Below are positions 21,760 through 31,815 of a stretch of 64,000 nucleotides of DNA, one piece after another (position 1 is the first letter of the stretch; each line of letters opens with the position of its first letter). Origin of the DNA: Trichoplusia ni (lineage: Eukaryota; Arthropoda; Insecta; Lepidoptera; Noctuidae). Location: positions 2,232,001-2,296,000 of the forward strand of contig NC_039501.1 in assembly GCF_003590095.1 (NCBI RefSeq), read 5' to 3'. A program made the translations under genes and the position numbers. Below the pieces are notes generated by a model. It saw only the letters and a program-made list of their open reading frames with translations, had not been told where the DNA came from and did no database searches.

Positions 21760-21880
21760 TTAGGGTTTCGTGCCCAAAGGGTAAAGTGGAACTCTATTAA
21801 TACGGGTTCTATATTTGTTCGTATCTCACCAGGCTGTATCTCATGAGCTGGGATAGCTAGACTGTTGAATTTTTTACAGA
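21760..21880 (-). repeat. rep-S, inverted copy
   Basis: TAGGGTTTCGTGCCCAAAGG, CCAGGCTGTATCTCATGAGC and GATAGCTAGAC are in the reverse order and strand relative to the copy at 21225. Confidence 0.6.
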
Positions 21881-22044
21881 GGTTATAATATGTTGCCACT
21901 ATAATATAACAAATAAAATAAAAATTGAGTTTAAGTCAGCAGTTGGTGCGGCAAAAAAATGTTGGGTTAACAACTTTTTTGAGATTTTGTGTTTTCGTCC
22001 TAGTTAAATTATTAATTGTAGACATAATCATGCTCGTCATAAAA

Positions 22045-22140
22045 AAACATGTTTCCTACTTCAGAATCGAACCCAATACCTCCGTTACAACAGTCAAGGC
22101 CACTAACCACTACACCAATAGACCAGTTACAACCGCCTCT
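22045..22140 (-). repeat. tSINE2 head
   Basis: On the - strand TGGTGTAGTGGTTAGTGGCC (A box) and GGGTTCGATTCTGAAG (B box) give a tRNA-Glu/Asp-like head. The body is not recognisable to its left. Confidence 0.6.
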
Positions 22141-22559
22141 TCCATCACAATTATGTGATCAGCCCACATCTTTATTAGTACGGACGGCATCAGTCACAAT
22201 TTTATAACCTAGTAACTCATATCTGACCAAGCCCTTACGAATGACGTCACGACTTATGTACACACCGCATATGCACTTTATGAGCGTTTTATGGGCAAAT
22301 GGGCAAATATCGAGGCATCGAGGGCTAGACGACCTTACTGTCAATCAACATTGATAAATAACATCGTTTATGGGTCAACTTAATTGAATATAAATAGTTT
22401 TGTAAACGGGTTACGCTTGGTACTTGATTGTGATATTATTTTATCAAGTTTTAAAGGTTAGTTCTTGATTAAGTCTGGATTTTAATGTTAGTTAGGTATT
22501 GAGTCTGCTGGGTCTGCTTTAATGCACGCGTATTGATCATTTGGTGGTTATAATGCACT
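22141..22559. other. Unassigned sequence
   Basis: Nothing recognised. Confidence 0.35.
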
Positions 22560-22715
22560 ATATGACTGCACGGATAGCCGAGTGGTTGAGGTCATCAAGC
22601 CAAACCCAAAACCCGGGTCTAGGTTCTTTGTGCATGTGAATCGTATGTTTGTGAAACCTCAGCGCCACAAGGATTCAATAACTTAAAGCGGGAGGCATTT
22701 AAAAAAAAAATAGGC
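22560..22715 (+). repeat. tSINE1 with B-box deletion
   Basis: CACGGATAGCCGAGTGGTTG is an excellent A box. The family then loses its B box and first part of the body, resuming at TTTGTGCATGTGAATCGTAT and ending in GGAGGCATTT with a poly-A tail. It would be unable to be transcribed from its own promoter. Confidence 0.7.
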
Positions 22716-22914
22716 TTTGTTGTCCGTCTTATTATCATTGTAACTATAAATTATAATTTAGTTTATCTGTTCTTAAATTATGAAGAGGTAAAGTCTGACA
22801 CTGTTATATTGTGCGGGGGGGTGGAGAATGCTCTCCTAACTCGATTAGAAATGTCATTTTACAAACAGAAAACTACTATAATTGCGAATGTCATAGATGT
22901 GTCTATATAAACTA
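22716..22914. other. Unassigned sequence
   Basis: Contains a GCGGGGGGGTGG run at about 22813; otherwise unremarkable. Confidence 0.3.
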
Positions 22915-22971
22915 GAAAAGTGCATCCCAATGAATAAGGTCCCATACCTTATTAATTGGGATGTACTTTTC
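22915..22971 (+). ncRNA. 57-bp near-perfect hairpin
   Basis: The 26-nt arms (22915-22940 and 22946-22971) pair with one mismatch and one G-U around a 5-nt CCCAT loop. Key words are GAAAAGTGCATCCCAAT on the left and ATTGGGATGTACTTTTC on the right. The size is near that of a microRNA precursor, but the tight loop is unusual. A tiny palindromic transposon remnant or a recent inverted duplication is equally possible. No expression evidence is available. Confidence 0.35.
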
Positions 22972-23289
22972 AGCTTTAAAATATATTTGTATTATATATT
23001 TGTTTGATTATTTCGTCTGTTTTATTTAACGGGTAAATGCATGTTAGGCGTTGATTCCCGCTTTTCTAATGCCTTTCAAACATGCAACGCGATAAGTTCA
23101 AATTTAGTGCTCTCATTTGCATTTTTGCTGTCGATTCTAGATTGCTGCAGACTATCTTGTTTGATGAAATTCATTTGAATCACACAATTTAATGAATTGA
23201 CAAAGGTCACGTTTAACTCTTTTTCATATCGTTTTTGCAATTCGATTACCTTTAAAACTTTTAATTATTTTACTTTTTTTGACACTTAA
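22972..23289. other. Unassigned sequence
   Basis: Nothing recognised. Confidence 0.35.
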
Positions 23290-23490
23290 AAAAAGCGTCT
23301 TCTACACTAAGGAAATTATACTTGTATGTCAGGCAGTTTTCAAACATCAAATCAAGTCATCAAATCAAAACAAAGGCAACCAAAGTTAACAAAATCATTC
23401 GTGGGTCACACACGCGCTTGTCCTACTGTCCTGTGGGTTTGGCGAAGTGACCTCAACCACTCGATTATCCGTGCAGTTGCATACTGCCCT
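23290..23490 (-). repeat. tSINE1 copy, inverted
   Basis: On the - strand TGCACGGATAATCGAGTGGT then TGAGGTCACTTCG is the Ser/Leu-like head. GACAAGCGCGTGTGTGACCC and a degenerate body follow leftward. The B box is lost. Confidence 0.65.
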
Positions 23491-23520
23491 ATATTTTCAT
23501 CTCTTAACTAGAAGCAAATA

Positions 23521-23805
23521 GGGATGATGACAATTTTTTTTTGCAGTGGTAATGGATACGTATTTTTTAATTTGTCCCGCAAACATAAATTGACCAAATT
23601 ACAGTGAATGAAAATTACGTGTGACGTCACGATTGAGTATAAATTTTACTCTATCGTCACAAGCCCCCTCTCCTAAACTTTAAAGCAGTTAATCTTTGTC
23701 AATTCTAGTTTTTCTGAAAAAGGAAAAAACACGTGTCTCATACTTTTCAATTATCTAACAGAGGGACTGATGAGATTTTTTCTTTTTATACCCAGTCATC
23801 ATCCC
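23521..23805 (+). mobile_element. MITE-N copy 2 (285 bp)
   Basis: Starts GGGATGATGAC and ends GTCATCATCCC, a perfect 11-bp inverted pair, flanked by TA at 23519-23520 and 23806-23807. The interior aligns with 13260-13566 in the same orientation. It encodes nothing. Confidence 0.85.
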
Positions 23806-24039
23806 TATTCCACTACTACAAGTCAAGACTAATATGTTCCTAAGACCGACTTTGGCAAAAGGAAGACAAAAACCTAAACATTGATCTTGCTCGTGTAAGT
23901 TCGGAAACATAAGTCTTCAGCTGATCGATCCCAATTGATATAAGCCATCGAAGAGTGACGTAATCAGCAAACGTGATTACTGATGTCATTCGTATCCAAC
24001 GACGAGTAAGACTTCGTAATTCAAAAATTGAGTTTCGAA
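23806..24039. other. Unassigned sequence
   Basis: Nothing recognised. Confidence 0.3.
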
Positions 24040-24505
24040 CAATATTGGCTTCGTCCTATCTTCAATATTTATTTTTAAAAGAGTTTCTTTTTGAGGAGTT
24101 TCTTGCCGGTAGTTCTACATAGGAATGAGATTTTGCCAGTTCAGACATAGAAAACATTAAGAAAATTGTAAATTGTCTATACATCTGTTTTATCTGTAAA
24201 ATATGTTTTTGGTTACAAATAAATCTCTTTACAGCACGGGATCACTTCATGTGTAGAGTTATAAATATTATTATTATTATTTTGGAACAGTGCACCTAGA
24301 GTCATAACTAAAACGTGCCTTGAAAAGGGAGTACTTGAAATTAGAACTTTTGATTTTGACATTATATCGAATGTTGGATTCTTGTTGAATTTCAAATATT
24401 TGTTCGTCTGGCACAGCATCTAAGATACTTTCTATTATTGTAAACGGAAAGACAGCAGTGCTACTTAGTAGCTTAATTTGAATAAATTTCTTTGGATTCT
24501 GATTC
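24040..24505 (+). repeat. LINE-B 3' untranslated end
   Basis: AGGAGTTTCTTGCCGGTAG marks the start of a LINE 3' region whose inverted counterpart is at 36766-36960. GAATAAATTTCTTTGGATTC near 24480-24500 resembles the decayed repeat tail. The coding part is absent through 5' truncation. Confidence 0.6.
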
Positions 24506-26104
24506 TCTGTTTTTTTTTCAATGTTCTTCAGATAGATTAATCTATATTAATTGATACGTCTTTTTTGGTCCTGCAATTATTTACTGTTTACAAGAATGAT
24601 ACGAGTCTCATGTTTCCAATTATCTATCAGGCGGATTAAAAAGATGGTAACTTTTGGACCTCGTCGTCATTCCTAGACATTCTAACCTTGACAAATATAA
24701 AACTATAGTAATATTTAACATAACTTTTCTCTTTAAATGCAGTGAACACGGACTTGAGTAACATCTGTTGTACAGCAAACGTACCAAGATCAGGCGACGT
24801 CGGGAATATTTAAAATATTCACATTCCGATCACGAAACTTTGCATTTTGTTTTTCCACTTCAATTTTATACTTTTTAAACTTCTTTACATTTTAACATTA
24901 GGTCTTTGAACTCTGAGCAAGTCATGAATATTCTAATATAGTATTGATTCAAAGTGAGTGATGTTGTAGGTTAAAAATCTTAGAATCTATCGCCAATGGT
25001 ATTTGGTAGTGGATATGTATTCTTCTTCTTTGTCCTACCCATTTTCCCATTATTTAAGGTGGGTTTTCCTCGCCATTCTGCGCCAGCCGAATCTGTTCGT
25101 GGTTGGCTTTTCAGATAAATGGGATCTTTGAGGTTTGCCCGTCTTTTTTACCAGGATAGGGGCTGGTGGCCTCGACTTTGTTTTGTGCTGAAAGATTCGG
25201 TACGGGACACATTTATATGTATTTTAAAAGTGAACTCATTTGTTTCAATAGACTGGTTTTCCTAACCACATTTACTCATACCCATGCACAAATGCTACAA
25301 AAAAAAAATCTGTTCATAAAATTAATCATCACTTGTTGACACGACTTTTTGTCTCGTTTATTAATAAATAGGTTAGTTACAGAGGCTAGTTACACTAAAC
25401 ATTCAACAAGTAAACCAACATTCCGCCTAAACATGATTAATTGCCTAACGCCCCAATCTTTTTGGGGCTGAAGGGGGTCAACTTTATCAATCAATTTCAT
25501 TTCGTCAGAAACACGAATTTAGTAAGGATTTACTTGGATAAGTGGCTTATTAGGGTTCCGTAGCTTAAGGGGAAATGGTTTCGCTTAAGGGTCCTACTAA
25601 GGGGTACCGCTTCAGTAATCCTCTGCGTTTATTTGAGAGTCAGTGCATTGGTTTTTGGATGTGAAAAATAATACATGGAACATAAGCGTTATCCCACTAG
25701 ATGGGTTTTTTTTGGTTGGTTTTTGGCATTTTTTTTACCAGAACTGGAGAATCTATTCCCTAGAGACAAAAAAGTATGCATTTTTCTCAAGTCTTGAAGA
25801 GACAAGACCATTTTCCACTATAATACAAAATGAAAGCGATTAAAGCAAGTTTCAAAAATATAATTTTGTCTTACATGCTATACCAAATGGGCATCAGCTG
25901 ATTATTATTATTTATTTTTTTTCGTTTAAATTATTTATTTATGTTAGGAAAAAATATTTTCTTTTTAATTTTCTTTCAGGAACAAAAAAGGTTTCATGCA
26001 AATAAATGTTTTTCAAAGAACGTCCAGTGTCTGATTGACATGATGTAAATACAACAGGTTACAAGCAATGTAAACGGAATGGAAGTAATTGAAACCATGG
26101 GTCT
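24506..26104. other. Mostly unassigned sequence
   Basis: The segment 25020-25215 (TGTCCTACCCATTTTCCC, CGCCATTCTGCGCCAGCC, CCAGGATAGGGGCTGG) is less AT-rich and looks like an element end, but has no second copy here. A weak rep-S-like GGGTTCCGTAGC lies at 25553. No gene was found. Confidence 0.35.
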
Positions 26105-26300
26105 TAAGTAATAAAAGCAACTGCAGATAGCCGAGTAGTAGCCGTGTCGAGGGGTTTGATCTCTGCGTAGAAGCATTTTTGTGATCCACGAACGCTTGTT
26201 TTGAGTCTGGGTGTTTTTGTGCATGTGATTTGAATGTTTGTGAAACTCCCCATAACACAATGATTAAATTCCTTAATGCAGGAGTCGTCTATTAAAAAAA
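26105..26300 (+). repeat. tSINE1 copy
   Basis: Head CTGCAGATAGCCGAGTAG, B box GGTTTGATCTC, body TTTGTGCATGTGATTTGAAT, and GAAACTCCCCATAACACAA near the end, with a poly-A tail. Ten or more bases are missing from the anticodon region relative to the 42727 copy. Confidence 0.75.
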
Positions 26301-26342
26301 TACTTATAAAGTACGGAGACATTTGTTAAACTCCAACTCACA

Positions 26343-26686
26343 TCATCATCGGCCCAGCCTTTTCCCAACTATGTCCGGGTCGGCTTCCAGTCTAACCGAA
26401 TTCAGCTAAGTACCAGTGTTTTACAAGGAGCGACTGCCAATCTGACCTCTTCAACCCAGTTACCTGGGCAACACGATAGCCCTTGGTTAGACTGGTTGTC
26501 AGACTTTCAAGCTTCTGACTACCTGCAACGACTGTCAACAGCCGGGACCCACAATTTAACGTGCCTTCCGAAACACGGAGGGACTCGTTATGACAAAGAT
26601 GGGCACCCGTCTACGGACCAACCGCGTCAAGCATAGCTCCACCTGTGATCGATTCACTTATGCGGCTATAGCTTAGCCACGAACTC
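26343..26686 (-). repeat. 5S-SINE, complete with 10-bp TSD
   Basis: The insert is flanked by CCAACTCACA at 26333-26342 and 26687-26696. On the - strand it begins GAGTTCGTGGCTAAGC. It then has CGATCACAGG, TGACGCGGTTGGTCCGTAGA and CGGGTGCCC, which parallel the promoter-containing part of 5S rRNA. The body ends AAGGCTGGGCCGATGATGA. The perfect duplication and repeated GATGAT tail show retroposition by LINE machinery. Its tail resembles the end of LINE-A, suggesting that LINE as the partner. Confidence 0.85.
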
Positions 26687-26696
26687 CCAACTCACA

Positions 26697-27494
26697 ATTT
26701 TCCCTTTGTTCTTATATGTGAGGTTTACCTAGTATGTACGGTATCTTTATGTGTAAAAGTACTTTTATGCGAAAGATTCTGGTATATAAAATGACTATAA
26801 CATTTAACTGTACTGAAATTTGAAGTGCGCTTCATCAGACGAGGGATTGTCATATGTGTAAATAGAAAAGTAGGTTAAGTCACATGTTTGTGGTACAAAA
26901 CTGAACCTTATTGCAATGTAATAAGTGTGAGGGAAAATTGTAATTGTTACTGATATCAAACCTTTTTAGAGTTTCCTACTCAAATCATGAATTGTAACGA
27001 CTTTTGAGAGGGTCATAAATTTGATGAACATTGTTTTTCTCTTTGTTTTATTTGTACGGAACCAGTATCAGTATCATCCCAGTATCGCGAGTCGCTCTCG
27101 CATTTGATCGCATTTTTGAAAAAGAATTCAGGATTGTGGTTGAATGGAATTTATTTATCTATTTTTGAGGTTCTTGTATTTTTAAGTCGAGACACTGTCC
27201 AAAACAAGTAGCTAGATTTAGTTTTATTTCTAGATTTTAATCCCAGATCAGACTAGACTCTGAAGTTATTTTTGGGTCACACATAATATTAGCTTTATTT
27301 TTCCAGATTTTTTCCCTTTTGATATCGTCAGTGAGATTATAAGATTTGAAGAGTAAAGCGATTTCTAACCATTAGATTTTCTCCTAAATACGTCTTTATC
27401 AGTAATCCCAAACAAGTCCAAGATTCAAAATTCTTAGAAATGACTATCTTCTTTAAACCTTGAATGTAACTTTTCCACTAAGGCTCTCGACAGA
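26697..27494. other. Unassigned AT-rich sequence
   Basis: Nothing recognised. Confidence 0.35.
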
Positions 27495-27690
27495 CTCACC
27501 GCATTTTAATTGCAATCCAACTGCAAATTGCACATAGAATGCAATTGACTGGACTGCAATAGAACTGCAAACCAATCTTGCAGTTCGATTGTACGCGGAC
27601 TATAATTGGACTGCAATCGGACTACACGTGTGCAGACTATTGCAGTTGCATTCAAACTGCAATTTGCAGTTGAAATGCGGTCTGCATGAC
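27495..27690. repeat. Inverted ACTGCAA-rich block
   Basis: CCGCATTT and AACTGCAAATTGCA at the left are mirrored by TGCAATTTGCAGTT and GAAATGCGG at the right. Between them ACTGCAA or TTGCAGT recurs several times (for example 27557, 27567, 27588, 27610). It is both palindromic overall and internally repetitive. No other copy was seen in the window. Confidence 0.6.
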
Positions 27691-27713
27691 GTATAGAACC
27701 TAACACGGAGAGG

Positions 27714-27864
27714 GGCGGGGAAGAGCGAAGCGGGTAGTAAATAAGCCACAATCGAAGCCTTAATAGAAATTCAATAATAATAACACGTTAATAGAAATTG
27801 TGTAAAAAGAAACATTATGATTTTCCAATTATTATTTGCAGCCCGCTCCGCTTCGCTCCTCACC
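27714..27864. repeat. Inverted GAGCGAAGCGGG pair
   Basis: AGAGCGAAGCGGG near 27722-27736 and CCCGCTCCGCTTCGCTCC near 27842-27860 face each other across about 105 bp of AT-rich sequence. They may be the arms of a small foldback element next to the ACTGCAA block. Confidence 0.4.
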
Positions 27865-28740
27865 TCATTGGAAACTCACCTTAACCCAATGTCAAAATAT
27901 CATAAAAGATTTCTACGACTAATTCCTGACTAATTGGCTTAGTTCAATGTTTGAAATGTTAAGTTTAATGATGACTTAAGAAGAGGGGTCGTTTATTTTT
28001 GAGTGAATTTCAGAATACCTTTGGTATCTTAATATAAATATTAATAGACTTGTAAATTTTGACAACATTCTGTAGCTTAACCTGTGCAGTAAAGCTTCCC
28101 GTTAGAATATAGGAATAAAACATACGTACTTGATATTTGTGTATCTAGTTCAATGTTAGATTAAAAACAAAATCAAGCTCAAATTCGGTTTATTAGATTA
28201 CGCCTGAAAGCGTACCAAACAACACTTATTTGCATTCATAATCTGTGTATCGGCGTAACTACGCATAAACTGGTCTAATATAAAACATATAAATTTTTTA
28301 TAGAAAATTTAAACCTGTACTTTGATTTCTTCTATAAAAAAATGTTAACTGCGTGGTCTAGAAACAATACCCACAGCAAAAGAATACGTTCTTCAATTTC
28401 TGTCTGACCATTATTTGTAATGAACTCAGCAACGCCTTATCTAATTCAGAGCCTGACACACCTGTTTTTCAGGCTTTCATGTTATCAAAAGACGGAAACT
28501 GTAAACCATGGAAACAAAAAGTGTTTTTTTTTTCAATATTATCATGTTTTTGTCATGAGGACGTCAGGAAAATCCCTGCAAACAGCTGTCAGTGAGTGAT
28601 GCGACCAAAATTAAGGTGTGAACAACACATGTTAATTAAAGTGGACTCCTATCAGATAACGGTGTCATGCAAACAACGATGGATGGGGTTATGTACTAGT
28701 GGGGACAGTGGCTTGTTTTGTGGTAATTAATTTATGTATA
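27865..28740. other. Unassigned AT-rich sequence
   Basis: Nothing recognised. Confidence 0.35.
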
Positions 28741-28766
28741 CTTGCTGTTGCACGCGGGCTCGCCCG
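28741..28766 (-). mobile_element. Helitron 3' end remnant
   Basis: CTTGCTGTTGCACGCGGGCT then CGCCCG resembles the HelA/HelC 3' end in inverse orientation. CGGGC and GCCCG form a tight hairpin. No 5' end was found. Confidence 0.4.
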
Positions 28767-28862
28767 AATATTGATAAATGTTATTAATATCCCTCCACCA
28801 AATTCTTATTTTTTTTTGCCCAACATCGCCTACAAATTTCCAAAACTAATGTATAGGGTATA

Positions 28863-29090
28863 CTAGCTGTTGCCCGCGACTTCGTCCGCGTGGTTAGAAG
28901 ATATACGTTATGATTTACATTCCATTGTATCTTCGCTCCTATTAGTTGCAGCGTGATTGTATATAGCCTATAACCTTCCTCGATGAATGGTCTATTCAAC
29001 ACAAAAAAAATCTTTAATTTGAACCAGTTGTTCCTGAGATTATCGCGTTCAAACAAACAATCAAACTCTTCAGCTTTATATATTAGTATA
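28863..29090 (-). mobile_element. HelA copy
   Basis: The - strand 3' end is GCGGACGAAGTCGCGGGC then AACAGCTAG, preceded on the + strand by A (28862). The 5' side reaches TATACTAATATATAAAGC, but the terminal TC is not certain. About 25 bp in the middle (the AAAATGTGAAAAAA region) is deleted. Confidence 0.75.
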
Positions 29091-29200
29091 AAAGTTCATA
29101 TTGTGGAATGCAATAAACGTTTTGAGTATTGAGTATCAACTTTCATCTAAATCCGTTCAGTAGTTTTGGGTAAAATAGTGCTCACAGAACAAACAACAAC
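29091..29200 (-). repeat. HelC-like fragment
   Basis: TCATCTAAATCCGTTCAGTA and GAACAAACAACA resemble the middle of HelC. It directly abuts HelA and has no termini. Confidence 0.4.
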
Positions 29201-29699
29201 CACGGTATTTCATATCTGATTAAAATTAGAATTTTAAACTCAGTTGATTCAAAAACTAAATATGCTCATTTCACAACATTTTCTTTTGTGAACCAGCTAA
29301 TTTATAAACAAAACCACATCAGTTCAGATTAAATCTCTACTGAAGTAAATACAATTTACCTAAATGTAGTAAAAGTTAAAATACTTGACACATTTTCGGT
29401 TGGACTCCTAATCCGACCTCTTTGCTCGAAACTTACCTTTCAACCGCATAATGTTAAACAAAGCTATTTTGTTCGCGAGCGTACCTGTTGATAACGGCTT
29501 ATCTACATTATGTAGAGACTTGTTAGTTAATAAAACACTTTTGGCGATGACTCTCCTTTATGATATTTTTATTAGTAGATAAGGTTTAAATGATTATGTT
29601 TTGAATGATGTGAGGTGATGACCGCCCTTCGGTTTGGCTGTGGTCAAGAACTCGAGTGTTAATCAGTCTACCTTGTATTAGGCCATACATACATAAATT
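29201..29699. other. Unassigned sequence
   Basis: Nothing recognised. Confidence 0.35.
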
Positions 29700-29830
29700 T
29701 GTATGGCTTAAGATCAGAAAAGTCTCGGGTCGAGTCTGGTTGAGGCTAGCAGAGGACCGTAGAAATAGGCACGACAAAGGGGAGGCCTATGCCCAGCAGT
29801 GGGAGGATAAAGACTGTGGATGATGATGGT
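29700..29830 (+). repeat. LINE-A 3' end
   Basis: GAGGCTAGCAGAGGACCG, GGGAGGCCTATGCCCAGCAG and GTGGATGATGATGG are matched in inverse orientation at 35563-35652. It keeps more of the reverse-transcriptase C-terminal coding edge than the copies at 2467 and 2836. Confidence 0.7.
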
Positions 29831-30161
29831 GACGACAACAGTTAATTGTATGAAAGTATCATCTTTATTTTTTTGGAAAATTGTTCAAACATTTGTCTGT
29901 AGTGCTTTTCGTCGCCGTAAAACTAAGAAGCAAGAAGAACGATAAAAAAATAACATTATTAGCTTTCATATTTAATAAAAACACATCTACAGAAAGACAG
30001 TTAAATAAAGAACCTTATCGCAATTACAGTGCCACTTCAGCGGTACTTAAGACACTATAGTGACAAAAGAAAGGACAGTCAAGAAACACTTCTAAAAGCT
30101 TTTGTTCGGTCCTATCTAAATAACATCTTAGTTCTAAGTCTCGAAGAGGCCTTGCTCGTTG
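29831..30161. other. Unassigned AT-rich sequence
   Basis: Nothing recognised. Confidence 0.3.
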
Positions 30162-30205
30162 TGCGAAAGGGACAGCGCTATATGAAATGTAGAGCGCTGT
30201 CTCGC
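30162..30205. repeat. motif-T, best copy
   Basis: GACAGCGCT (30171-30179) and AGCGCTGTC (30193-30201) are a perfect inverted pair around ATATGAAATGTAG, flanked by GCGAAAGG and TCGCT. At least six decayed versions occur elsewhere in the window. It interrupts an otherwise meaningless 97-codon frame. Confidence 0.6.
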
Positions 30206-31089
30206 TTCCTCAATGGTTATAGTTTTATTTCAAGAGGTGGTAGTAGAGCCCTAAAGCACCTGTTACTTGATCCTGTTAATGCGTCTTTTCAGAAAAGAAG
30301 GCTTATGAAAAAGTCTCGTTAATTAAGAACGTTTCGAAATAAAAAAAACACTCTAATAGTATAGAAATAAGGTGTCAATTGCTTTGGGGTAGAGTAGTTA
30401 GTTAGAATTACGGTTTTTATTAACATGAGTCTATAAATAATGTATCTATTTGTTTTCTTAATATATTTTCTTAACACAAGTTGCGTTAATAATTTTGTGG
30501 ACCGTGTGTTAACCATTTTCCTTATGAAGCAGGGCAAAAACTGAAGACGTAATTACAAATCTTACGAATTTGAAAAAATTAACACATGCTGTTGTTCCAA
30601 CACATTTTCATCAAAAACGTCTGTTTTAATAAACGTATTATCATCTAATTTCAACATCAAAATGAACAGAAAAAAAAAACAGATTTGAGAATAACAAATA
30701 ATAATATAATTTTGATAGAACATGTTTAAAGCGAGTCCACTGTATTATGAAAGTTGTACGAACGATTCTGTACGGTTTAACTTTTTTGATTTGAAACCGT
30801 TTGTCGGCGACGTCCATACGAGTTTCAGAGCTTTGTTTTACGTCAAAATTGAAATAAAATGAAACTGAATTTATACGATGGAAACGTTTTACATGAAAAT
30901 GTGTTTGTGTCGAAATGTCTCTGTTTTAAAACTGTTTTAATGTCGTACTAATAAAATAACCGGAAAGTATTTTAGTGCTAAAAACTACTAATATAACCCG
31001 TCTAGTGCTAGTCGGACATGCGACGGTTAGTTTTGTACAAATGGCTAAACAAAAAAAATAATACTTAGGACGGCAAAATTTGAGATATT
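30206..31089. other. Unassigned AT-rich sequence
   Basis: Nothing recognised. Confidence 0.35.
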
Positions 31090-31265
31090 TTTTTTGTCAC
31101 CCAACTTTGTGACCGTTACAATCATTGCTTAACCTCAATTGTGTTTTTGGTATAGCAGAAGCTGAAATAAACTGTCTGAAAATTTCATCGGTTTTGCTAT
31201 CACATTCATGAGATACAGCAGACGGACGAACAGACGGTCGATTAATCGGTTTCTTTAAAAAGCCA
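31090..31265 (+). repeat. rep-S, longer copy
   Basis: TTTTGTCACCCAACTTTG, ATCATTGCTTAACCTCAA, then TATCACATTCATGAGATACA and GACGGACGAACAGACGG are the rep-S blocks in order. Confidence 0.55.
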
Positions 31266-31374
31266 GTGCAGGAAAAAAACTACATTTCTACTCGTTATGG
31301 AAAAATACATTGTAAGGACTTTGGGAGAGGCGGTGACCCCTGAGTTTGTTTCGACGTTTCATCTCAAGGTAGCC

Positions 31375-31465
31375 AGTTAGGAAATATTGACTCCAGCAAG
31401 CTTAAAGTGACATGTAAAAGTGATGACGTCTATGCCATCAGCAGATAAATTATTTCATTTCACTA
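31375..31465 (+). repeat. rep-Q copy 2
   Basis: TTGACTCCAGC, ACATGTAAAAGTGATGA and AAATTATTTCATTTCA match 17923-18030. Confidence 0.6.
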
Positions 31466-31669
31466 AATAATCATTAATCCACAGAAAATACGTACGAAAC
31501 ATGCTTTACATGACTAACAACTATTTGGAGGATAAATCTCATACGTTACGTATTAATGTCGAACAATTTGCGAATATTCGCTTTGTTACAAGATTGTTTT
31601 GTTACGTACAGCCAGCAACGAAAGGTTATGAACTAAATGAGATTAAATAAATCTAACTACCCACGTTTT

Positions 31670-31815
31670 TAAATATCAGTCCATTCAAATTTTAACAAAA
31701 TCGGTCCTGCCGTTTTTATAGTTGTAAATTGTATTGTCATTGGGTTTGAAGTTACCCTGAAAATTTCAGCCTGCTAGCTTATCGGGAAGTGCCTCAAAAT
31801 AGAGTTGCAAAAATC
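31670..31815 (+). repeat. rep-R copy 2
   Basis: ATTGTATTGTCATTGGGTTT, AGCTTATCGGGAAGTGCC and AGAGTTGCAAAAATCC match 7634-7772. Confidence 0.55.
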
